Shown here: one piece after another, positions 46,632 through 55,486 of the stretch
Layout: every line of letters begins with the position of its first letter
Numbering within the stretch: the stretch's first letter is position 1
Assembly: GCA_020633975.1 (NCBI GenBank)
Contig: JACKCR010000012.1
Coordinates: 1 to 64,000 of the forward strand
Source: Candidatus Eiseniibacteriota bacterium
Lineage (GTDB): Bacteria; Eisenbacteria; RBG-16-71-46; CAIMUX01
Direction of reading: 5' to 3'
DNA: 64,000 bases
Made by a program: the position numbers and the translations under genes
The notes under the pieces: model-generated
Told to the model about the DNA's origin: nothing
The model's input: the letters and a program-made list of their open reading frames with translations, nothing else
The model's database searches: none

Positions 46632-48926
46632 ATGTTGGCCACAGCCCAACCCAGAAAGCTCTGGTGGGTTCCCCTCGCGGCTTGGAGCGCCCTGCTCCTG
46701 CTTTCGTTCGCCTGGAACCTCCAGCAGCAACGGAAGTTCGTCGTAGGACTCGCGCGAGTTCGTGCCGAAGCCTACTTCGAGCGTGACCTCGCCACCCGCC
46801 GGTGGGCGGCCAGCCATGGCGGGGCATACGTCCCGGCGACCGAGGCCACTCCTCCCAATCCGAACCTTGCCCACATTCCTCACCGTGATCTCGAACTCGA
46901 GGGGATGCCGATGCTCACCCTCATGAACCCGGCGTACATGATCCGGCAGATCAACGAGGTTCTCGGCGAGTCGGACTTCGTGCAGGGCAAGATCACCAGC
47001 CTCGAGCCAATTCGCGGACTCAACGAGCCCGACGACTGGGAGCGAAACGCGCTCCTCCGTTTCGAGGCCGGTGATTCGGTCGTGGTGGAGCAGACCAATC
47101 TCGACGGTTCTCCCGTGCTTCGTCTGATGCGGCCGCTCTACGTCGAAGAGAACTGTCTCGCCTGCCACGGTCACCAAGGCTACGAAGTCGGTGACGTGAG
47201 AGGGGGCGTCGCTGCCGCTGTCGAACTGGGTCCGCTCTTCGCGGCCGTGGGGGACGCGCGCAACACGCTCATCGCCTGGCATCTGGCCCTCTGGGCGCTC
47301 GGGATTGCCGCGCTGCTCTTCTGGGAGCGCACCATCCGGGCGGTGCTGGTCTCGAGCGACAAACTCACGCAACGTCTGATCGGGAGCGTTCGGCGAACGG
47401 AACGGCTCATCGACTCACTCCCGTTCGGTATCATGATCATCGATCACGGCCACACCGTGCTCAAAGCCAACCGGGCCGCGCTCGAGCTCACCGGACAGAC
47501 GGAAGACCAGGTCGTCGGCGTCCAATGCCATGGCCACGTCTGTCCCGCCTTCGCTCACTGCTGTCCTGTTCTCGACCTCCATCAGCGGATCGAGGGACGC
47601 GAGGCCAAGACCCTGGACGGCGACGGCAACGCGATCCCGATCCTGAAGACGGTCCTGCCGTTCGAGTGGGAGGGGCGTCCCTGTCTTCTCGAGGCCTTCA
47701 TCGATATCCGAAGGCAGAAGCAGCAGGAGGCCGAGCTGATCGCAGCCAAGGACGAGGCGGAGCGCGCGCGCGACGCGGCGGCCGAGGCCGACCACTCGAA
47801 GAGCCGGTTCCTGGCGAACATGAGCCATGAGATCCGCACTCCACTCAACGGAATCGTGGGAATGAACGACGTGCTGCTCGGGACCGAGCTCGACGAGGAA
47901 CAGCGTGATTGCGCGCAGGTGATCAAGTCGAGCGCGGAGATCCTGCTCACGGTGATCAACGACATTCTCGACTTCTCGAAGATCGAGGCGGGCATGCTCG
48001 TTTTGGAGTCCATCACCTTCCATCCGGGGGACTGCGCGCGTGAGGTGGTCCGGGGAATGTCGGCGACGGCCGGAGCAAAAGGCCTCGAACTCCGGCTCGA
48101 GGTCAGCGCCGATCTTCCGGTAGTCGCCGGGGACCCGACCCGTCTCCGTCAGATCCTCACGAACCTCCTCAACAACGCCCTGAAGTTCACGCCCGCTGGG
48201 TCCGTGACCGTGCGCGTCCTCGGAACGGACCGGCCCAGTGAAGTGCGGTTCGAGGTCGTCGACACCGGCGTGGGGATTCCCGCCGAGAGGCAGAGCGAGT
48301 TGTTCGATGCGTTCGTACAGGCAGATCCTTCCACGACGCGAGAGCATGGTGGTACGGGGCTTGGTCTCTCGATCTGCCGGCAGCTTACCGCGCTCATGGG
48401 CGGGCGGATCGGGGTGGCCAGTGAGTTTGGTGAGGGGTCGACGTTCTGGATCGAGGTCCCGTTCGATCGGGCGGAGAACCCGGACCGTGCGTCCAAAGGC
48501 CCGACCGTGGCCGAGATCGGTCCGCTTCCCCACCGTGTGCTCCTGGCGGAAGACAACGTAGTCAATCAGAAGGTGGCGTGCCGAGTGCTCGAGAAGATGG
48601 GAATCGAGGCGGTGGTCGTAGTGGACGGCGAGAAAGCCCTGGAGGCAGTATCGAAGGACTCCTACGACCTGGTCCTGATGGACTGCCAGATGCCGGTCCT
48701 CGACGGACTCGACGCCACCCGCCGGATCCGGGCCTATGAATCCGGGCATCCAGAACGCCCACGAGTCGCCATCGTGGCCCTCACCGCGCACGCCATGCAG
48801 TCACATCGCGAGGAATGTCTGGCGGCCGGGATGGATGGCTACGTGTCGAAGCCGCTGAACTCAGGCGAACTCGATCGCGCGATGCGTGAAGCGTTCCACT
48901 CGTCGGCCCTGCGGCGCGCGTCCTGA
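46632..48926 (+). CDS. Hybrid histidine kinase with periplasmic haem-type DUF3365 (Tll0287-like) sensor and Cys-rich PAS
   Basis: Membrane kinase of 764 residues. Two transmembrane helices (about 10-28 and 212-235) flank a periplasmic Tll0287-like/DUF3365 domain with one c-type haem motif, CLACHG (about 175), followed by the family segment YEVGDVRGGV. The cytoplasmic PAS (about 255-365) carries a cysteine cluster, CHGHVCPAFAHCCPVLDL, suited to metal binding or thiol redox sensing. HisKA ([11 protein letters not shown]), HATPase (NLLNNALKF, GGTGLGLSIC) and a receiver ([13 protein letters not shown], Lys in VSKPL) follow. The sensor is expected to report periplasmic redox or gas state. The ATG at 46632 is preceded by CGGAGG. 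Upstream frame is not supported. Confidence 0.87.
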   Translation: MLATAQPRKLWWVPLAAWSALLLLSFAWNLQQQRKFVVGLARVRAEAYFERDLATRRWAASHGGAYVPATEATPPNPNLAHIPHRDLELEGMPMLTLMNPAYMIRQINEVLGESDFVQGKITSLEPIRGLNEPDDWERNALLRFEAGDSVVVEQTNLDGSPVLRLMRPLYVEENCLACHGHQGYEVGDVRGGVAAAVELGPLFAAVGDARNTLIAWHLALWALGIAALLFWERTIRAVLVSSDKLTQRLIGSVRRTERLIDSLPFGIMIIDHGHTVLKANRAALELTGQTEDQVVGVQCHGHVCPAFAHCCPVLDLHQRIEGREAKTLDGDGNAIPILKTVLPFEWEGRPCLLEAFIDIRRQKQQEAELIAAKDEAERARDAAAEADHSKSRFLANMSHEIRTPLNGIVGMNDVLLGTELDEEQRDCAQVIKSSAEILLTVINDILDFSKIEAGMLVLESITFHPGDCAREVVRGMSATAGAKGLELRLEVSADLPVVAGDPTRLRQILTNLLNNALKFTPAGSVTVRVLGTDRPSEVRFEVVDTGVGIPAERQSELFDAFVQADPSTTREHGGTGLGLSICRQLTALMGGRIGVASEFGEGSTFWIEVPFDRAENPDRASKGPTVAEIGPLPHRVLLAEDNVVNQKVACRVLEKMGIEAVVVVDGEKALEAVSKDSYDLVLMDCQMPVLDGLDATRRIRAYESGHPERPRVAIVALTAHAMQSHREECLAAGMDGYVSKPLNSGELDRAMREAFHSSALRRAS

Positions 48927-48940
48927 ACCGCGGCCTGTGC

Positions 48941-48997
48941 GCTCTCCGCCGACCGACCGGACCGACCCGCCGGTCGCCGGGCACCCGGCCGGAGAGC
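48941..48997. terminator. Hairpin between convergent kinase and receiver genes
   Basis: GCTCTCCG (48941-48948) and CGGAGAGC (48990-48997) form a perfect 8-bp outer stem, with further CG-rich pairing inside. It lies 15 bases after the kinase stop, facing the convergent receiver gene. Confidence 0.45.
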
Positions 48998-49053
48998 CTG
49001 TTGGGTCCGGACGCGGCTCCCCTACGCCGGCCAGGACGCAGAACGCCGAGGAA

Positions 49054-49422
49054 TCAGGCGCGGAGGAGGGCAGAGACGTTTTGCAGGAGTTCCTCCTCGA
49101 CGAACGGCTTCGGGAGGAATCTCGAGGCCCCCAGGTCGAGGAGATGGGACACGGATTCGACCGACGCCACGCTTGACATGATCAGGATCGGCAGATCCCT
49201 GTGTTTGACGTGCCCTCGAACGAGCTGCACCAGCCGCTCCCCGTCCATTCGTGGCATCACGACATCCGTCACTACGAGCTGGATGTCGTCGTTCGCTTCC
49301 AGGATCCCGAGAGCGACCTCACCATCCGCAGCATTGATCGTCTCGTGCCCTTGATTCCGCAGGAACCTCGAGATCAGCCCGAGCGTCAGTCGGTCATCGT
49401 CTACGGCTAGTATCCGAGCCAA
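49054..49422 (-). CDS. Stand-alone response-regulator receiver domain
   Basis: Single receiver protein of 122 residues with all active-site residues: acidic pair in ILAVDDDRL, phospho-Asp in VVTDVVMPRMDG, Ser in IMSSVAS and Lys in LPKPF. No output domain. It may be a phosphate relay or a CheY-like protein for one of the nearby hybrid kinases. The TTG at 49422 is the best start, with GGAGGTGG placed ideally; the longer frame upstream adds residues that do not belong to a receiver fold. A perfect TTGACA box lies about 50 bases upstream on the same strand. Confidence 0.88.
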   Translation of the reverse strand: MARILAVDDDRLTLGLISRFLRNQGHETINAADGEVALGILEANDDIQLVVTDVVMPRMDGERLVQLVRGHVKHRDLPILIMSSVASVESVSHLLDLGASRFLPKPFVEEELLQNVSALLRA

Positions 49423-49734
49423 GGATCCACCTCCTAGACCTCTAGAGTGAATGAAGTCGAGCACCGATACTGTCAACCGCTAGAGCAGCCTACCGGGGCG
49501 AGTTCCGACCGTGGTGTACAAAGTGGTGTCTCCAGTTTCATCGACACGCGGGACACGGAGCGGAGCGTCTTCCTTCGGCGTGACGGTGGATCCTCCCAAG
49601 CCGAGGGATTCCCGTCATTTTCTTCAAGTACGCTCCCTCCTGGGTCGAAGCATGCACTGAACCGTCGGGGTTCCGCCGAGCCCCAGGAGGATGAAACCCA
49701 GGAACCTGAAGGCGCCCACACGGGAGGAGACCCG
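49423..49734. other. Divergent intergenic region
   Basis: 312 bases between the lone receiver and the haem-type sensor gene. It holds the TTGACA-type box for the receiver and the GGGAGGAG ribosome binding site of the sensor gene. Nothing else is evident. Confidence 0.4.
49448..49476 (-). promoter_or_regulatory. Candidate promoter for the lone receiver gene
   Basis: On the minus strand, TTGACA (49476-49471) is followed by 17 bases and CATTCA (49453-49448). The -35 box is perfect and the -10 poor. It would give a leader of about 20 bases with GGAGGTGG just before the TTG start. Confidence 0.35.
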
Positions 49735-50478
49735 ATGAGGTTACCAGCCGTCGTTCTCAGAGCCGGTGTATTGGCCGCGCTCGTTTGTATGGACCCTTCC
49801 GAGTCCGTCTCGTCGGATACCGACAATGCGAGGCAGTCGGCCGAGCTCATCTCGGCACTGCTCGTCGCCGGACGGGGCGTCGTCGCTCAGCACCAGGCAA
49901 AGATCAACGACCCCTCCATCGGCGACAAGGGTTTCACGCCCGAATACGTCGACGGTCTGATCCGCAAGGCGTTCGAGGAATCGAGCGGAACCCCGATCGA
50001 CGCGGTCGAGCCGGCAGAAGTTCGCACGAACTTGGTGGCGTTCCTGGACGCATCGAAGGAAGCGATTCGCAACAACCAAGATCGAATCAACGCGCCAGGG
50101 ATCGCCTTCAAGGGATTCATACCGGCCGTCTACGGTCGTATCACCGGAAACGTCCTCAAGGGCAAGACCGGGATCGAACTCAAACAAACCGCGATTCTGT
50201 TCCGGAACGCATACAACGAACCCGACGCGTTCGAGGCGAAGGTCCTGGACGAGTTCCAGCGGACGAAGCCGGAGAACGGGCACGGTGAAGTCGAGAGTGG
50301 ATACTACCGGTATCTGCGACCGATCTACATCAAGGAGGCCTGCCTCACCTGCCACGGTGAGCCGAAGGGCGAACCCGACATAGCTGGGAGGCCGAAGGAG
50401 GGCTACAAGGTGGGCGACCTCCGCGGGGCGATCAGCGTGAGCGTTCCGATCTCGAACGACCAAGCTCACGCCAACTGA
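49735..50478 (+). CDS. Periplasmic DUF3365 (Tll0287-like) c-type haem sensor protein
   Basis: Exported protein of 247 residues. A short hydrophobic N-terminus ([17 protein letters not shown]) acts as signal peptide. The rest is a Tll0287-like/DUF3365 fold: long helices, [12 protein letters not shown], a middle [20 protein letters not shown] with one CxxCH haem site (about residue 202), and the closing [16 protein letters not shown]. The same domain forms the sensor of the hybrid kinase at 46632. The chemoreceptor gene follows about 100 bases later, so this protein may be a detached haem ligand-sensing partner of that receptor. GGGAGGAG precedes the ATG. No kinase or receiver domain is attached. 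Confidence 0.82.
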   Translation: MRLPAVVLRAGVLAALVCMDPSESVSSDTDNARQSAELISALLVAGRGVVAQHQAKINDPSIGDKGFTPEYVDGLIRKAFEESSGTPIDAVEPAEVRTNLVAFLDASKEAIRNNQDRINAPGIAFKGFIPAVYGRITGNVLKGKTGIELKQTAILFRNAYNEPDAFEAKVLDEFQRTKPENGHGEVESGYYRYLRPIYIKEACLTCHGEPKGEPDIAGRPKEGYKVGDLRGAISVSVPISNDQAHAN

Positions 50479-50576
50479 GTAGGCACTCGCTCCCGAACCA
50501 TCGGAGTCGGAGATCGGATTCGGGGCAACTACGAGGGAATCGGACCAGTGGCGCCTTCCAACTGCCCGAGGCAAGT

Positions 50577-52082
50577 ATGACGAGCGGGAACGGAACCCCG
50601 GTCCGGGGGATGAAGCTCAGCGCGAAGTTCAGCCTGAGCATCGGCCTGGCCGTGCTTCTGATGCTCGCGGTCCTGGTCGGCATCCAGACGAAGACAGCAC
50701 GAAACGACATGGAACGAGCGGTCGAATCGAAGGGCCAGGATCTCGCAGATTTGGTAGCGATTTCGGCTGTTCAACCGATTCTCAACTACGACTCGATGAC
50801 CCTTCAGTCCTTGGCCACGGAAGTCGTGAAGGACGACGCGGTCGCCTATGCGATCTGCGAGGACAAGGGCGGGAACCCTCTCTGTGACGTACGGGAGGAG
50901 ACCGAAGCCGAGATCCGTGAGTTCGTGGCCGACATCCCAGCCAAGGTGGGCGATCCACTCGGAGTCGTTCGGATTGGGATCGATCCCGGTCCATACGAAG
51001 CACAGCGTGTTTCAGCAGTCCGCTCGATCGTCCTCTCGTTGGGCGTCGCCGGTTTCATGCTCGGCGCAACCCTCATCGTGCTTCTACGCCGGCAGGTCAT
51101 CGTGCCACTCCGGCGTGCCTGCGGTTTCCTCGACCAGCTGGCGCAGGGCGATCTAACCGCGGTTCCCACCGCCCGTGGCGGGGACGAACTCGCGGTGCTC
51201 ATCCGGACGATCGCAGGAATGGCTGAGCAGCTTCACGACCACGTGCAACGCCTCGCACGAACCGCGGACCGACTCGGCCAGACATCGACGCAGATGCATC
51301 GCGTGACCGCGGAAATCGACGAACGCGTCCACCGCCAGCAGCTCCAGACCGATCAAGTCGCGGGAGCCGTTACCGAGATGGCAGCCACGGCCCATCAGGT
51401 GGCGGATAACGCTTCGGATGCGGCGGCCGCGGCTGAGAGCGCGGACTCGTCGACGCGACAGGGCCAGGCGGTAGTGGGCGAGACCATCGAATCGGTGCAG
51501 TTGCTGCTTGCCGGTCTCGAGGGGGCGACCGCGGCAATCGAACGTGTGTCCCATGACTCCAAGGCAATCGGGAGCGTGCTCGATGTGATCCGGGGAGTCT
51601 CCGAGCAGACCAACCTCCTGGCCCTCAACGCCGCGATCGAGGCGGCGCGAGCTGGCGAACAAGGTCGTGGTTTCGCGGTCGTCGCCGATGAGGTGAGAAA
51701 CCTCGCAACGAGCACCCAGGTCTCCACGCGGCAGATCGAGGAGATGATCCAGAAGCTCCAGGAAGGAGCCATGACAGCGGTCGAGGCGATGCAGGAGGGA
51801 CGGGAGAGAGCAGAGGTGGGTGTAGAGCAGGCTCGCGCGGCCGGGACCGCCTTGGAGTCGATCGCCGAACGAGTCGCTCAGGTCAGCGAGCGGGCTGTTG
51901 TCATTGCGAGCGTTGTCGGAGAACAGAGCACCACCACGGAGCATCTCAACCAGAACCTCGTTACCATCGCTGAGATCGCAGGACAGTCGTCGTCCGGCGC
52001 GCAGCAGATCTCTTCTGCTGCCTCCCAAATCTCAGAACTCGTCGGGGAGCTGCAAGCCGCGATGGGCAGCTTCCGAATCTGA
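50577..52082 (+). CDS. Methyl-accepting chemotaxis protein
   Basis: Inner-membrane chemoreceptor of 501 residues. Two transmembrane helices (about 17-37 and 147-168) bracket a periplasmic region of about 110 residues, like a small Cache-type sensor ([20 protein letters not shown]). HAMP follows (about 169-222), then a long coiled coil with the universal hairpin tip [20 protein letters not shown] and [15 protein letters not shown]. No C-terminal CheR/CheB tethering pentapeptide is present. The upstream gene encodes a haem-type sensor, suggesting an aerotaxis or redox input. The che operon 8-12 kb downstream provides the partner kinase and adaptation enzymes. Confidence 0.92.
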   Translation: MTSGNGTPVRGMKLSAKFSLSIGLAVLLMLAVLVGIQTKTARNDMERAVESKGQDLADLVAISAVQPILNYDSMTLQSLATEVVKDDAVAYAICEDKGGNPLCDVREETEAEIREFVADIPAKVGDPLGVVRIGIDPGPYEAQRVSAVRSIVLSLGVAGFMLGATLIVLLRRQVIVPLRRACGFLDQLAQGDLTAVPTARGGDELAVLIRTIAGMAEQLHDHVQRLARTADRLGQTSTQMHRVTAEIDERVHRQQLQTDQVAGAVTEMAATAHQVADNASDAAAAAESADSSTRQGQAVVGETIESVQLLLAGLEGATAAIERVSHDSKAIGSVLDVIRGVSEQTNLLALNAAIEAARAGEQGRGFAVVADEVRNLATSTQVSTRQIEEMIQKLQEGAMTAVEAMQEGRERAEVGVEQARAAGTALESIAERVAQVSERAVVIASVVGEQSTTTEHLNQNLVTIAEIAGQSSSGAQQISSAASQISELVGELQAAMGSFRI

Positions 52083-52389
52083 GTCCGGGACGTGCTCGGC
52101 GTCATCCTCTCGTGACAGGGCAGCTGGCGCGCGGCATCCTGGTCCGTGGTCACATCCCGCAAGGCGGCGGTCCGCGATCGATGCGCTTCTGGCCACAATG
52201 TCGAAGTGCCCGGCCACTCTGACGGTTTCTTCGCCCCGCGTCCGACCCGGCAGATTCTGCCTACCCCCCGTCTGCCGAGGGGGGGGGAAGGATCCTTCAA
52301 GGCCCCCACCGGACCGGCCGATACCAGGAGAAGGCAGGGAATGCACATTCGGGGGAAGGCGAGTTCGTCCCGGGAGGTCCAAGCACACC
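52083..52389. other. Intergenic region before the MglA-like gene
   Basis: 307 bases between the chemoreceptor and GTPase genes. A C6/G9 hairpin lies at 52264-52287. No small gene or clear promoter is visible. Confidence 0.4.
52264..52287 (+). terminator. C-run/G-run hairpin
   Basis: Six C (52264-52269), a 9-base spacer GTCTGCCGA, then nine G (52279-52287) can form a GC-only stem. It may end the chemoreceptor transcript or structure the GTPase leader; the G-run could also form other structures. Confidence 0.35.
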
Positions 52390-54210
52390 ATGGTTCTCGT
52401 CAGCTATTCCGGCAAGGAAATCAACGCCAAGCTCGTCTACTACGGACCGGGCTTGAGCGGCAAGACCACGAACCTCGAGTACATCTACGGTTCGATCCCC
52501 GGCAACCACCGGGGAAAGATGGTCTCCATGAAGACGAAGACGGAGCGAACGCTCTTCTTCGACTTCCTTCCCGTACAGCTCGGCGAGCTCTCCGGGTTCA
52601 AGACTCGGTTCCTCCTCTACACGGTTCCGGGACAGGTCTACTACAACGCGACCCGAAAGCTCGTGCTGAAGGGCGTCGACGCTGTCGTCTTCGTCGCCGA
52701 CTCCAAGCGCGGCAAGATGGACGAGAACGTCGAGAGCCTCGAGAACCTCAAGGAGAACCTCCGCGAGCATGGGCTCGACGTCGATTCGATCCCCTGGGTG
52801 CTCCAGTACAACAAGCGGGACCTGCCCGAGGTCTACTCGGTTCAGGAGCTCGACCAGGTCCTGAATCCGATGAAGGTACCGACGTTCGAAGCAGTCGCAA
52901 CGAACGGCAACGGCGTCATCGATACGTTCAAAGGTGTGTCACGTCTGCTTCTCAAGAAGCTCTCGGCCGAGGTCGGTGTGCCGATCGTCAGCACCGGGGA
53001 CGGCCCGGGCGCGGGCGTCGGGACGGCACCGGCGGCGTCCGCATCGCCCGCACAGGGCGCGGCCCCGTCCGCTCCCAAGGCGGCGAGCCAGTTCGCGCAG
53101 TTGCAGACACCTCAGCCTCCGACGGCGCCGCCTCAGTCCGCCAAGGGCGCGACGAATGCGGCCGCCGCGGCGACCTCCGCCCCGGCATCGTCGGCTGCCG
53201 ACCCTTCGAACACGCCACCGATTTCGCGACCGTCGTCGCCGTCTCCGGCACCGGCGGCGCCGCCAGCACCGCCGGTGGCGCAGCCCAAGGCCGCGCCCCA
53301 GGCGTCGACGCCGTCGGCCGCACCGAGCGCGCCGATGGGCGGAATCGTTCGGTCGGATGGAACGTCTTCGGATGATCCCCCGGTGATGGGAGCGCCGCAG
53401 GTCTTCGAGGCGAACGCGTCCTTCACGGCGGCGGACCCGAGCGGCCCGAAGACCGGGCAGACCGCACCTGCCGCCGGGAACCAGCACGTGGATTCCTCCG
53501 CTTCGGGCGGGGCGGAGCCGCCCTTGGCTGCCTCTTCCCTGCAGGGCGCCGAGGACGAGATTCCTCCGATCTCGCGCACGCAGCGCGGCGCCGAGCCCCA
53601 GGGCGGGATGCGCCAGCGGCTCGCGCGTTGGCTGAAGCGCGGAGACGATGCAGGCGAGGCCGAATCCGACGGGCCGTCCTCGGACTCGCAGCGTGGATTC
53701 TTCGATTCTTCCGACCCGGCTTCCGAGCCGGCGAAGCCCAGTTCGGCCTTCGCGTCCTACTCGCTCGCGAACCCGGAGGAGTCGGGTGGAGCGGACGGCT
53801 TCCCGTCCTCGGCTGCTCCCGTACCGCCGCCGTTTGGTGGGAGTGGTTCGTCTGACCCGGCCAGCGGCCCGGCGGCGATCGCGGACGCTCCTGCCGCCAT
53901 GGACCCGGTAGCGGGCGGAGGCACGGCCAGCCAGCCGCTCAGGTCCGACGCGGCATCGTCGTCGGGTGCTCCGCCGATGGCCGAGGCTCCGGCTCCGCCG
54001 CCGCCCGCGTCGGCGGCTCCAACGGTGTCCACGCCGAGGCCGGCGGTATCGTCGTCGTCGACGGCTGGGGCCGACCCCGCCAAGTCGGATCAGCCGAGAG
54101 AACTCGTGGTTCCGGTGCGACTCCGCCCCGAGGATCTCGCGACGGGCGTCATCGTGAAGCTCAAGATCGAGACGGTCGAGTCGTCGTCGGGCGGCAAGAA
54201 GGCCGCCTGA
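52390..54210 (+). CDS. MglA-like small GTPase with long disordered C-terminal tail
   Basis: Cytoplasmic protein of 606 residues. Residues 1-200 are an MglA-type Ras-like GTPase: P-loop GPGLSGKTTN (19-28), switch-II region YTVPGQVYYNATRKLVLKGV, VVFVADS, and guanine-specificity motif YNKRDLP. Classical MglA is about 195 residues and ends here. This protein adds about 400 residues of Ala, Pro, Ser and Gly, presumably disordered, containing a basic amphipathic segment (MRQRLARWLKRGDD) and a final predicted beta-hairpin (LVVPVRLRPEDLATGVIVKL). MglA sets cell polarity and motor assembly in Myxococcus; a partner MglB-like roadblock protein is not in the window. ATG at 52390; GGGAGG is 12 bases upstream, a long spacing. 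Confidence 0.87.
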   Translation: MVLVSYSGKEINAKLVYYGPGLSGKTTNLEYIYGSIPGNHRGKMVSMKTKTERTLFFDFLPVQLGELSGFKTRFLLYTVPGQVYYNATRKLVLKGVDAVVFVADSKRGKMDENVESLENLKENLREHGLDVDSIPWVLQYNKRDLPEVYSVQELDQVLNPMKVPTFEAVATNGNGVIDTFKGVSRLLLKKLSAEVGVPIVSTGDGPGAGVGTAPAASASPAQGAAPSAPKAASQFAQLQTPQPPTAPPQSAKGATNAAAAATSAPASSAADPSNTPPISRPSSPSPAPAAPPAPPVAQPKAAPQASTPSAAPSAPMGGIVRSDGTSSDDPPVMGAPQVFEANASFTAADPSGPKTGQTAPAAGNQHVDSSASGGAEPPLAASSLQGAEDEIPPISRTQRGAEPQGGMRQRLARWLKRGDDAGEAESDGPSSDSQRGFFDSSDPASEPAKPSSAFASYSLANPEESGGADGFPSSAAPVPPPFGGSGSSDPASGPAAIADAPAAMDPVAGGGTASQPLRSDAASSSGAPPMAEAPAPPPPASAAPTVSTPRPAVSSSSTAGADPAKSDQPRELVVPVRLRPEDLATGVIVKLKIETVESSSGGKKAA

Positions 54211-54219
54211 CCCAACCTG

Positions 54220-54244
54220 CGCGGGGCCGATTCGAGGCCCCGCG
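54220..54244 (+). terminator. Perfect hairpin after the MglA-like gene
   Basis: CGCGGGGCC (54220-54228) pairs with GGCCCCGCG (54236-54244), a 9-bp GC stem with a 7-base loop, starting 10 bases after the stop. Good terminator candidate without T-tract. Confidence 0.6.
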
Positions 54245-54287
54245 ACGCGGAAACCTCCGATCCCCACACCTCCCGCGCCGGGCCAGC

Positions 54288-54316
54288 TTGACTTGGTCCG
54301 GCGCGCTCTCTATCTT
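54288..54316 (+). promoter_or_regulatory. Sigma-70-type promoter for the TPR-trpA-uppP operon
   Basis: TTGACT (54288-54293), exactly 17 bases, then TATCTT (54311-54316). The boxes match five and four of six consensus positions with optimal spacing. It sits just after a terminator and about 90 bases before the TTG start at 54404, the best promoter-like signal in the window. Confidence 0.55.
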
Positions 54317-54403
54317 GAACGTCCGTTCGCGGATCAGGCCCCGCAGGCGGCGGCCCCGCTCCCCGCGTCGTTACGTCTTCGAGACGACTCCTGAAGGAAC
54401 ACG

Positions 54404-55486
54404 TTGAGCTCCGAAGATCGCACCCAGAAACGGATTGCCGACCTCGAGCGATCCGTGGTCGATCCCGCCAATGAAGTGGCGTTGATCGAACTCGCGCGCG
54501 CCTACATCGATGGTGGGCGGCACGCTGCCGCAGCCGCGAAGTTGGACGACCGTCTGTCCGAATCCGTCTCCACCCTGGGGCTGCTGGAGCTCGCTCTGGA
54601 GGCCCATCAGCGCGGGGGTACGGTCGAGCGTATCCTCGACTGGTTCGAGCGTGACGAGGCACAGCTGGCCGATGAAGCCGCGTTCTGGACGCTGCGCGGC
54701 CGGGCCCACGAGCTCGTCGGCCAGCTCGACGAAGCCCGCACCTGTCACGAACGTTCGGTCGTGCTCGATCCGGAGTCCGCGGAAGGATACTTCCGGCTCG
54801 GCGTGACGCAGATGCGGCTGGCGGCGGAGAAGGACGCGATCCACGCGTTCGAACGTTCGATCGAACTCGACCCGGATCTCCTCAAGGCCTACATCAACCT
54901 CGGGCTCCTCCACGAGCAGACCGGGAACTCGCGCAAGGCGATCGAGAGCTTCCGGAAGGCGATCTCGATCGATCCCCGCAGCGTGGAGAGCCGACTCAAT
55001 CTCGGCGCGGCCTACGGCGACCTCGGGATGCAGAAGGAGGCGGTCTCGGAGTTCCAGGCCGCCATCGAGATCGATCCGAGCAGTGTGCTGGCTCACTTCA
55101 ATCTCGGCGTCTCGCTGATCGAAGACTCCCCCGAGGAGGCGTACATCGCGCTTCGGCGCGCGCTCACGCTCGAGCCGGGCCACTGGGAGGCGAACTATCA
55201 CCTCGGTCTCCTCGGGTTCAAACGCGGTCAGTACGACGCCGCGATCCGTTCGTTCCAGCAGTGTCTCGACAGCCGGCCGGACTCGGTGCGTGCCCTCTAT
55301 CACCTCGGGCTCGCCTACAACAAGAAGGACCAGCCTGGACGCGCCATCGAGTGCCTCAGCCGGGTCTGCGAACTCGATCCGACGAACAGCCGGGCCCACT
55401 TCTACCTCGGCGTCGCGCACGACAAGAAGGGGCAGTACGACAAGGCCCGGCTTTGCTACCAGGCCGCGGATCGGCTGAAGAAGTGA
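54404..55486 (+). CDS. TPR-repeat protein
   Basis: Soluble protein of 360 residues built almost entirely of tetratricopeptide repeats; at least eight are clear from about residue 105 onward (for example AEGYFRLGVTQMRLAAEKDA, LKAYINLGLLHEQTGNSRKA, VRALYHLGLAYNKKDQPGRA). The first 100 residues are more divergent helices. No signal peptide or other domain. TPRs usually mediate protein contacts; the partner is unknown. The start is TTG with GAAGGA upstream. Its stop overlaps the start of trpA by four bases (GTGA), so both are made together. Confidence 0.85.
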   Translation: MSSEDRTQKRIADLERSVVDPANEVALIELARAYIDGGRHAAAAAKLDDRLSESVSTLGLLELALEAHQRGGTVERILDWFERDEAQLADEAAFWTLRGRAHELVGQLDEARTCHERSVVLDPESAEGYFRLGVTQMRLAAEKDAIHAFERSIELDPDLLKAYINLGLLHEQTGNSRKAIESFRKAISIDPRSVESRLNLGAAYGDLGMQKEAVSEFQAAIEIDPSSVLAHFNLGVSLIEDSPEEAYIALRRALTLEPGHWEANYHLGLLGFKRGQYDAAIRSFQQCLDSRPDSVRALYHLGLAYNKKDQPGRAIECLSRVCELDPTNSRAHFYLGVAHDKKGQYDKARLCYQAADRLKK

